Positions 1 to 8,565 of a stretch of DNA of 64,000 nucleotides are shown here, piece after piece. Positions within the stretch are counted from its first letter, which is position 1. The number at the start of each line of letters is the position of its first letter. Made by a program: the position numbers and the translations under genes. The stretch is from Trifolium pratense. Lineage: Eukaryota > Streptophyta > Magnoliopsida > Fabales > Fabaceae. The notes under the pieces were generated by a model that saw nothing but the letters and a program-made list of their open reading frames with translations, was not told the origin of the DNA and searched no databases. The DNA is taken from NCBI RefSeq assembly GCF_020283565.1, contig NC_060060.1:30752001-30816000 (forward strand), given 5' to 3'.

Positions 1-109
1 ACATATGTGATGTCGCTTTGAAGAAGCATCGATACCTTCGTTTTGCAGGACCCTCTTTTATCACCATCAGGGAAATTCGACGTTAATATGCACATATCAT
101 TTTGAGCAC

Positions 110-600
110 ACACATTGGAACAATACAAAAGCCTAAATTGACATATGGCCACTTGCTCCATGTGATGCATTTTGCAACACATTGTGCTAAAGCAAGAAAG
201 TTTCAAGTTTGAACTAAAAAACCAAAAGCTTGCTAGGGACCCTCGGAAGCACTATCAGCCCACATATTATACAAAGTTCTTATGAATATAAGTTATTTAT
301 TACAACACATTGTATATATTTACAACATATCATACCTTACACGACGTTTATTGTAAATGCGTTTTGCAAGAGCTACAACTACCTGTTGTCTTTTGAGGAG
401 TTTGATATCTTTTCGAAGTTATTTCGGTTCTGAGGTCCATCCTATTGGAATAAAAAGACTCAGTGTCCAGTTGGTGATTGTGTTGTATTGTCTAAACATT
501 AGCTGTTCCTAAACATTGATGCAGATTAAGTCGTTTTGGACAATAAACTCTTCCTAAATACTGGCTTATCACTATGATTTGTATATTTATGATTTATAAA
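110..600 (+). pseudogene. Metacaspase 3' end fragment (copy a)
   Basis: Degenerate copy of the last two exons and the 3' flank of the M1 metacaspase at 2638-3140. Recognisable blocks are the 'cctaaattgacatatgg' stretch near 133, the acceptor plus last-exon remnant near 363-432, and the flank 'agctgttcctaaacatt' near 500. The frame is interrupted and no p20 domain precedes it, so it is a relic. Family assignment rests on similarity to M1 within this window. Confidence 0.75.
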
Positions 601-1019
601 TATCTATCTAATTCACATTGTGGAGATTTTTTCTATATTCTTGTTTGTTCTCTGCTAAGATAGATCAAATGGTACAAGAGTTTTTGCAGAGAATCTATAT
701 ACAGACGAATTTATGATGCATTACTTAAATATTGTAACTTTGTCTGTGGTGATTTTGGCAACCGTGGTTTAATTCGATTTGAAGAGAAATCTAGATATGA
801 GTTCTCTTGGGAACCTCAAAGTTTTAATCCTAAAGAAAACTATCCGACCGCTCCTTGTAATTAAAAAATCATTTATGTGTATGTATCAAGAATGAACATG
901 TTGTTCTTTAACGTCGTCAATTTGTTAATATGAGATCGAATGCATATAATTTAAATTTGGAAAGAAAATTTTATCATGAGAGGCTAAAATAAAACCTCAT
1001 CCAATCAAATTAGTGATAA

Positions 1020-1402
1020 AGGTGTGTGGGAGGTTAAACAAGAAGAAATGAACAATATTATAAGGAAATAATCAAATCTCATATCCTACCAATTAATTAG
1101 GAAATAATCAAATCAAATTGAAACAACATCAATTTCAAGTTGCATACAAAGAATATAGTCATCTTAAAATAAAGCATGTGGTTCTTCCTTTTCTATAAGG
1201 CAAGAGAGAATCAAGAACAGGTTGCAGCATCTGGTTCTTCAAGGTAAGTGATCAGAATTCATACATATGCAATCTTATCATTAGTTGAATAGAAAGATTC
1301 TCATTCTCTCATTCTCTTAGGTCTTCCAAACAGTCGCGATTTAACCATGATTTAGGTTCAGCTCAGATTTATATTCACCATATCAGGTTAGCATTTAGGT
1401 AC
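1020..1402 (+). promoter_or_regulatory. 5' flank and leader of metacaspase M1
   Basis: Sequence upstream of the M1 start codon. A likely leader-intron donor ('caaggtaagtgatc', about 1239-1252) lies about 150 bp before the ATG, which suggests a spliced 5' UTR. The segment from about 1020 to 1262 recurs in direct orientation at 30617-30900 without a gene behind it. Exact transcription start and TATA box were not resolved. Confidence 0.45.
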
Positions 1403-2957
1403 ATGAAAATTGGCATGAAAAACACCAAGTTGAATATCGTTTTTCAGCCCAACCAGGATAATATTAATACTACTGCTAAGTACACTAACACAAAACAAGA
1501 GCTGGTTAGCGAGGAATTGCAGTCTTTTACATCTGCTAATCCTGGTTTAAAGGACGATGGTGATGGCAAACACAATGACAAAACATTGATTAATAACCTA
1601 CCTAGTAACCTTTCAGGAAATGGGAATGGATCAGTTTTCATTAGCGTCTACAACTATAATTTCAGCATGCATTATCCTCCTACTACCTATGGAACACCTG
1701 TCTTTTCCTATTATCCTCCATTGAGGTCTCCTTCTGCATTTGGTAACAAGAGGGCTGTGTTATTTGGAATCAGTTATGCTGACACGGCGGCTCCGAGGAA
1801 GCTTAAAGGTTCTGTGAACAAGGCTAAACTCATGAAACAATTTTTGATTGACAAGTTGGGATTTCCTAGCAATTCCATATACATGCTCACAGGTACTTTT
1901 TCTTCAACTATTATTTATGATAATACTGGTACTAGTACATATTTATATATTTAACACTTTTTATATTTGACCCGCAGATGATTCAGAGGAGAAAAACACA
2001 ACCCCAACAAAAAGTAACATGCGAACGGCCATGAGGTGGTTAGTTGAGGGCAGCAAACCAGGGGACTCGTTGGTGTTTTACTTCTGTGGACATGGATCAC
2101 GGGTTAAAGACCGTAACATGGATGAGGTTGATGGGTATGATGAAGCAATATGTCCTGTTGATTATGAACACGAGGGTATGATACTCGATGACGAAATCAG
2201 TGCCACAATTGTTAGGCCTCTACCTCATGGTGCCAAACTCCATGCCTTCGTTGATGCATCCTTTAGTGGGACAGTTCTTGACTTACCATTTTTGTGCAAG
2301 ATGAACCGGTTAGTTAATTATGAATTAATGCTATATAAGATGACTTGATTCATTAAAAACACTCTTTAGTAGCCTATGTTTGGTTCAAGCAGGATTGGTT
2401 CTTTTGGTTGGAAAGATCATAGACAACGGAGAGCCGGTTACAAAGGCACAAGTGGAGGGCTAGCAGTTTGTATTTCAGCTTGTGAAGACAAAGATGGAAA
2501 AGCAGCAAGCAAATCGGTTAGTAGTAATGCATTAGGAATCCTTTTTTTTTCTTCTATTCTAATGGTTGATATAATTCAGTTAGAAAATCAATATACAGAA
2601 TTGTCACTGAAAACAAAGTTTTTTGCCGGTTAATTAGGCCTTGACTTACAGTTTCCTCCAAGTCATGCAAGATGTACCTAAATTGACATATGGTCGCTTA
2701 CTCAATGCTATGCTCTTTACAACCCAATGGGCAAAAGCTGGAAAGATTGAACTAAAAGGCCAAGATCTTGCAAGGACCACTTCGCAACAATATGCTCAAG
2801 TATTGCATCAGTTATATACAAGGCTGAGATTCTCATAAATTATTTTATTTATAGCATATTAACTTACACGAAGTTGATTTAAATGTGTTTTTTGCAGGAG
2901 CCGCAATTGTCGTCTTCTGAGAAGTTTGATATTTCTACCAAGTTGTTTATAATCTGA
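1403..2957 (+). CDS. Type I metacaspase-like protein M1, catalytic Cys replaced (predicted pseudoenzyme)
   Basis: Five exons fit GT-AG rules and keep frame: 1403-1892, 1978-2308, 2393-2516, 2638-2799, 2898-2957 (388 aa). Metacaspases are cysteine proteases of the caspase fold cleaving after Arg/Lys; type I plant members carry an N-terminal LSD1-type zinc finger and a proline-rich region. The p20 core is clear (NKRAVLFGISY, then FYFCGHGSR with the catalytic His). Three things are odd. The catalytic block reads DASFSGT, where the paralogue M2 at 26162-28021 has DTCFSGT, so the nucleophilic Cys is Ser (TGC to TCC). The N-terminus has no CxxC zinc finger. Exon 4 starts GCC-TTG where M2 has nine extra codons, an in-frame 27-bp loss. 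Splice sites and frame are preserved, so it may still be expressed. Alternatively it is a young pseudogene. Confidence 0.8.
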
Positions 2958-3270
2958 CACATAAATAACAGTATTGTTAAATAAAATGGGCGCAAGAATA
3001 GAAAAAGACTAACGTCCAGTTGGGAATAAGGAAAGTACTTGGATTGGATGTATACTATGTACCGACTCACTTGTGCTGTCCAACCACTAGCTGTTCCTAA
3101 ACATTTATGTAGATTAAGACACTTTTGACAATAAACTACTCTCTCTGATTTATGTGTATATGATTCATTGAGGAAGTGAATGAGTTATGTAAATTACATT
3201 GTTGATTTTTGGTTCGGTGTTTGCTTGTTCTTTGCTGAGATAAATACAATCTTTTTCCGAGAAGCTACGA
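2871..3270. repeat. M1 last exon and 3' flank, present inverted at 24428-24842
   Basis: The last M1 exon and about 300 bp downstream reappear almost unchanged in reverse complement at 24428-24842. Shared blocks include the rc of 'gggcgcaagaatagaaaaag' and the 3' boundary near 'gctacgaagatgaattaatg'. A second stretch, about 3340-3560, reappears inverted at about 29820-30160. Confidence 0.85.
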
Positions 3271-3339
3271 AGATGAATTAATGAATGCATTATAATTCTT
3301 TGCTGAGATAAATACAATCTTTTTTCCCCTTTCACTTGT

Positions 3340-3560
3340 ATTGTTTCTTAACAGGTTATATGAGTCAGTCTTTGGGAAATAATTCTCTGCTGAATAAAAA
3401 ATAACAAGCAACTCATTTTATGTTGATTTTTATTTATTTAACTATGGATATTGGGAAATAGTTTTTGTTTGTAGTTTTTTGTTCTTTTAGATGTCCATTT
3501 GATTTGATATTGTTGGTAATGTGGCTTTCTGGAGAAACCCTCTTTTTCTCAAATTTTGGT
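3340..3560. repeat. Dispersed segment, inverted copy at 29820-30160
   Basis: Blocks such as 'atgtccatttgatttgatat' (about 3491-3510) and the 'aacaagcaactcattttatg' stretch (about 3403-3422) occur as reverse complements at about 29882-29901 and 30081-30100. The order of blocks is the same in mirror image, so this is one inverted segment. No coding content is recognised. Confidence 0.8.
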
Positions 3561-3995
3561 TCAATTGTGACATTTGCTTTATTTGGTACCTTTCTAGCTT
3601 CAATTGTAATGAGTATTGTCTAGTTGTAAATTTTATTTTCCATCCCTCTTTTAAGTGACCATTTTTACACTTAATATGCACAACACATTATGATAGGTAT
3701 GGTTTATGTAGTTATCTTGGTGGGTTGGTCTTCCTCATGTATAAACTACCTTTTGTTGAGTGTCTGGTGCTCTTATTATATCAAACCGATCCAGTTACCG
3801 TTTTGTCCATATTTCAGGTGACTTGCTACTTCTTTTCTTTTTTAAATAATTCATCCATTTATATATTGATGGGTTCAAATGTATGAATATAGCAATATAA
3901 GAGAAATTATAGTGAAATGAAAACGGAGTAATTGTATCATCTCTCTCATGCAACTCAAGACTCAAGAGCCATAGGTTCCACCTTTGTTTCATTAC

Positions 3996-4330
3996 TCAGA
4001 ATTTTAACACAGTAGGAGCTTGTCTTCCATAAAACCACTTTAAAAGGAGTTTTTCCAATAGAAACATGATAGGTGGTGTTATACCAAAATTCAGCCCAGA
4101 GTATCCATGGGACCAAGACTTACGTTGCTCAGAAGCAAAGCACCTCAAGTAACTTTCCAAACATATATTAAGGACCTCAGTTTGCCCATCAGTTTCAGGA
4201 TGATAGGCAAAGGTCATTTTCAGCTTAGTACCTTGTAATTTGAATAATTGCCTCCAAAAATGACTAATAAAAATAGGGTGTATCTTGGGGGTTGTCTTCT
4301 GTGTGCAACTGGTAAACAAAATATGCAGGA
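3996..4330 (-). pseudogene. Ty3/gypsy integrase fragment
   Basis: Minus-strand reading frame containing the gypsy integrase core 'SHFWRQLFKLQGTKLKM' followed by 'AYHPETDGQTEVLN' and 'LESYLRCFASEQ'. These match the end of the integrase catalytic domain, including the conserved DGQTE motif. Frame breaks near the C-terminal end ('KSWSHGYSGLNFG') and absence of neighbouring RT or RNase H show it is a fragment. Confidence 0.85.
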
Positions 4331-4539
4331 TCTTGAAACTGGGAATTTAATAAATAGTATATATTTGATCTTGCTGGTTAAGGTAAATTTAGTGCGGGTA
4401 AAGTCGTATTCATTGGAGTATCGTGCTTCTTTCATATTTTTTATTTCCTTTGTCTTCTTGTGTACTAATATGCGATGCTTGGTGGTGCTAATTTGCAGCT
4501 TACGTTTGTTTTTCTTGTTTTGCCGTGCCTGCTATTGGG

Positions 4540-4965
4540 TTATTTGGTAATCTCTGCATTTAGTCCTACTAGCTCTAACGCAAGACATCCTGATATTGTT
4601 ACATCCAGTTCCATTCCAACACAAGATGAACCACCTCTCAGAAAATCAACCAGGCCTCGTAACCCTCGTATACGCCTCAACAACTATATATGTAACAATG
4701 TCACATCTGACAACCGCACCACACCCTAGTTGCTAAGTGTTATACACAAACTGAAGGTATTGATTTTCTAGCACTTTCTCTCCTGTTGTAAAAATGACCA
4801 CAGTACATTTACTACTAGCTATTGCAGCAACTCAAAACTGGAACCTTCAACAACTAGATGTGAATAATGCTTTTCTACATGGGGATTTGGAGGAAGAAGT
4901 TTATATGAAGATCCCACCTGGTTTTACTCCCCCTAGGCCTAATGTAGTTTGTAAGTTGTTGAAGT
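4540..4965 (+). pseudogene. Ty1/copia polyprotein fragment (linker plus start of RT)
   Basis: Two plus-strand pieces: the serine/proline-rich linker ending 'PPLRKSTRPRNPRIRL' (within 4475-4729), which in copia elements lies between integrase and RT, then the RT start '[20 protein letters not shown]' in 4794-4960. The RT breaks off after 'PRPNVVCKL' and runs straight into metacaspase-derived sequence at about 4966. This is a chimeric junction from insertion and deletion. Confidence 0.85.
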
Positions 4966-5420
4966 CTTTTATATCATGCAAGATGTGCCTAAATTGACAT
5001 ACGGTGGCTAGCTCAATGCTATTGCTCTTTACAATCCAATGGGCTAAAGATGGAATGATTGAACTAAAAGGCCTATCTTGCAAAGAACAGTTAGCAACAA
5101 TATGCTCAAGTATTGCATTGCATCAGTTATATAACAGTTGGCAACAAAATGTTCATGTATTGCATCAGTTATATACGAGGCTGAGATTCACAGAAATTAT
5201 TTTATTTATAGCTTATTAACTTAGACGAAGTTGATTTTAAATGTGTTTTTTGCAGGAGCCAACTATCATCTTCAGAGAAGTTTGATATTTCTACCAAGTT
5301 GTTTATAATCTGACACATAAATAACAGCATTGTTAAATAAAATGGGCGCAGGAATAGAAAAAGACTAATGTCCAGTTGGGAATAAGGAAAGTACTTGGAT
5401 TGGATGTATACTAATAAGCA
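4966..5420 (+). pseudogene. Metacaspase 3' end fragment (copy b)
   Basis: Starts in the equivalent of M1 exon 4 ('catgcaagatgtgcctaaatt') and continues through the exon 4-5 intron, last exon ('tctaccaagttgtttataat') and 3' flank. The sequence is close to M1, but exon 4 has indels and an internal duplication ('atattgcatcagttatata' region repeated) that break the frame. It follows the copia fragment directly. Confidence 0.85.
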
Positions 5421-5625
5421 TATTTTGAAAATTTGGTAAATATCCACTGGTTTTGATACAATTCCTTGTCCACTAGAAAAGACATATAGAATGTGATTCT
5501 ATATGTCCATATTGTCACATCCCATAAAGGTTCCAACACTTTATTTAATGGACACACCTCCAACCGAAGATCATCATCATCATTCTTAAAATATAAATTC
5601 TAATATGCCAAACATGTTAATTGAG
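5420..5625. repeat. Inverted copy of the M2 metacaspase upstream flank
   Basis: Reverse complement of the M2 5' flank at about 28080-28260, also present at about 23400-23620. Shared blocks include 'ggaattgtatcaaaaccaat' (here as its complement near 5450) and the 'gatcatcatcatcattctt' ATG-repeat end. It joins directly to the 3' relic of M1 type, so both ends of the gene family meet here in a rearranged order. Confidence 0.8.
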
Positions 5626-6690
5626 GTTTTCTAACAAGGATTCAATGATCAATTCCCTATCTCTAAGGTAGTTGCATCAAAGAACAATAACAATCAATCC
5701 CAGCATTTCAGCCTCCTTCCAATGCTTCCAATTGCGCCACGCGCAGGCAAAACCTTCATTTTCTTGTGGATCAAGCTATCTCACTTATCATGCCATTCTT
5801 TCCTTGTTTTAGGTCTAAAACTTACATATTTCCTACTTTTTCCTTGAATTTGCTTAAAATAACATACAATGACCATAAGTCATCGAAGACCCTGTCGGAT
5901 TCGCAGCCTTCGCGCTTTGCATCAGCTCAAACAGCTCAAACAGCTCAAATCCCTCTTGCATCAGTGCAAGATTCTCTCGGGTTTCTCAACCATATGCCAT
6001 GCATCGGTGCATTTCTGGACATGCACCAGTTCATTCCTTTTTAAGCTGCTTGCATTGGTTCATTCTTAACTTGCACCGGTTCATCCTGAACTTGAATAAA
6101 CTTGAATTTCCTGATTTTAAGTCAACTCTCACAACAGTATATATAATAAAAATATATGTAACCTTTGAATTACTATTTGATTAATAAATTGAGTTACATT
6201 TTCTTATTAATTACTATTATTCTATTATTTTTTAAACAGTGATTTTATCATACCAACCTTTAAACTTTTGGAGTTTAACCACAATACCATGTAACATATA
6301 TACCATTCCCTTGTGTTTCTTTTCTTCACAAATGTACTTGTCAACAACATACCAAATGGATCACATTTACACCCATATCAACATATCACTATCATCAACA
6401 TATAATAATAATGATGATAAATTCTAATATGGTCCACTTCTTCGAGTGATTTATGGTGGACCAGTATTTAAAAAATATTATTGATGATATACATTGATGT
6501 TTGCAAATTTTTTGTGTGTGGATAAACTAAGATCATCTAGGCATCAAGAAACAACTGGACATCCCAACTATGTTGTCACCCCTAGTTACACCTATCATAT
6601 ACCTATAGCTCATAAAATATATTAAAATAGAAAATAAAAATATGTACAAGGGGGCTAGGCCTTACCCCGTCAAAACATAAGGAGAACAAC
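5626..6690. other. Intergenic stretch, nothing recognised
   Basis: AT-rich sequence with short open frames only, none resembling a known protein. A small 'cagctcaaa' triplication near 5925-5950 is the only local repeat noticed. Confidence 0.5.
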
Positions 6691-6696
6691 ATTATA

Positions 6697-7050
6697 TTAC
6701 TTGTGAAATCGATAGCTAGGAAGTCTCATCTTGTCTTTCAAAAACTCACTCCTAACACAAATCGGAAGCAAATCCCACCACGTGAGGGATAACAGCCTAT
6801 GACCGTGGTTTGCGAGTTTGTCAACGCAGCTATTCCCTTCCCGGGACGTTGAAATGTTCAATCCCAATGAGAAGCAGTTACTCCAACGATTTCTCAAAGT
6901 CCATGGCACAATATCCATATTCGTGATGGCGCTCAACGCAACTTTACAATCGCTCTCCAACCATATATTATTCCAACAATGTATGCTAGTGTTCTCTGGG
7001 GCGATAATCATTCCCATAAACTCTGTATACAACACAGAACCGTGTTGGAG
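6697..7050 (-). pseudogene. Non-LTR retrotransposon RNase H-like fragment
   Basis: Minus-strand frame with 'WLESDCKVALSAI', then 'RNRWSNC' and 'REGNSCVDKLANHGH', the pattern of the RNase H-like domain (RVT_3 type) found at the C-terminal end of plant LINE polyproteins and in related plant proteins. The Asp of 'ESD' and the 'REGN..D.LAN' tail are visible. No RT or endonuclease is nearby, so it is a truncated copy. Confidence 0.7.
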
Positions 7051-7189
7051 TTTAGCTGCAAGTATAATTTAAATATTATTTTCATGTTTATGATTGAAAT
7101 AATGACTTAATTGGTATCACTTTGATTAAAATAAGATATAATTTAACGTTAATAATATCATATTTTAGCTATAAAAACAAAAAGGGCCG

Positions 7190-7560
7190 TGATTTTTACT
7201 TTTAAAAAAGGTTTAATTGCAGTTTTAGTTCCCCATTTTAATAAATTTGGGATTTTTATCCCCTATTTTTAATTCCGCAATTTTAGTCCCTCAACTTTCA
7301 AATTGAAGACATTTGGTCCCTCCCATCAATCTAACTCCAATTTTTTGTTTTTGTTTTTCACTACCAGTTGAATCTGGTTTGGGGTCAGTTCTGACATTAA
7401 GTAGTTTCAGTCCCCTCCTGATCGCAGTTGCGAGGGATCGAACTGCGGTCCTCCCTACCAAGTTCAGCGTCAATCACTACTGAACCAACTAACGATTGAT
7501 ATCTAACTCCAATTTTTGATGATATGGCAAAGGGGTTATTCCAAGATTTGTAATAAAAAT
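7190..7560. repeat. Dispersed legume-type 'ttttagtccct' repeat, host of a SINE
   Basis: Contains repeated 'ttttagttccc/ttttagtccct' blocks with a low-complexity pattern common in legume genomes. The element is interrupted at 7346-7500 by a SINE whose target duplication lies inside it. Class undetermined. Confidence 0.5.
7346..7500 (-). mobile_element. tRNA-derived SINE with 17-bp target site duplication
   Basis: The same 17 bases, 'atctaactccaattttt', flank it at 7329-7345 and 7501-7517. Read on the minus strand, the element starts with a tRNA-like head: A-box-like 'TTGGTTCAGTAGTGATTG' and, about 35 nt further, B-box-like 'GCAGTTCGATCCC'. The 3' end is an A-rich tail (T-rich on the plus strand, 7346-7360). 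These are the hallmarks of a Pol III-transcribed SINE. Relatives occur at 34104-34255, 49425-49535 and 53795-54258. Confidence 0.85.
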
Positions 7561-7901
7561 TGTTATCCACATAGATTGTTCTTAGTTTCAACTTTCAACC
7601 AAACAATTAAATTAATTTAGGATTAATAATTAAAATGTAAAGGAGAGTTTTCAGAGATTTATAGTGACAAAGACAATAATTAAAATTGCAATAAATTGAG
7701 ATGAAGACTTTTATAATGGAGAGAAACGATTAGATTATTATGAGTAACTAATATTTTGGAGGGAAATTAGGCAGGTTTAACATCTTGCTTAACCTTCCTT
7801 TTATATTTATTTATTTATTTATTTATAAAAAGTTAGTTTAGTGTGTTTTGGAGGGAAATTAGCCAAAGTAAATTAGGATTTAACAACTTGCTTAACCTCC
7901 C

Positions 7902-7976
<75 letters not shown>
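7902..7976. repeat. (TTA)n microsatellite
   Basis: About 24 uninterrupted TTA/ATT triplets. Nearby sequence carries three copies of 'ttttggaggg(a)aatta' about 100 bp apart (around 7755, 7845 and 8006), a loose tandem array enclosing the microsatellite. Confidence 0.95.
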
Positions 7977-8565
7977 TATTTATAAAAGTTTGTTTATACT
8001 AGTATGTTTTGGAGGGAAATTAAGCAAAGTAAATAGGGTTTAACATCTTGCCTAAGTTTAAAGATATAAAAAAACTCTACCATTTTTGTTTTTCTTTTTC
8101 TTTTGTTTTTTTTAATTTTAACAATAGAGATAGAGAAAGATAGTAGCGATTAGGGTTTATCCTTCTTCTTTCAAAACAACATGCCTCGATAGAGACAGAG
8201 ATTAGGGTTTATCCTTCACTCACTCCCACGCGTATTCATTCTTCTTCTTTCAAAACATCATGCCTCGACCCCTTCTAGAAAGGATTCTGAATCAGATGTT
8301 ACCGAATCATTCTCTTCTTGAATTAGTTGGTGGTGCAAATGTGATTCCGATCTTGTATGACCAAGTGAAAGCTGCCTTACCGGGATATCATGTACCTGAC
8401 AGGATGCTTGACACAGACGAAGATTACATTCGTGGAGTGAGTGGTTGAAGCTATTAATAGAGAAATTATGGATAATTACATCATCACTAAGCTTCTTGAT
8501 CTTCGAGACCAAGAAGGTGTTTTCAAAGCTCCGCTGGAACCGGAACCCGATTCGCCGGAATCTGA

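Noticed and set aside
7843..8043. Leucine-rich open frame
   Set aside because: Produced by the (TTA)n microsatellite; no protein evidence.
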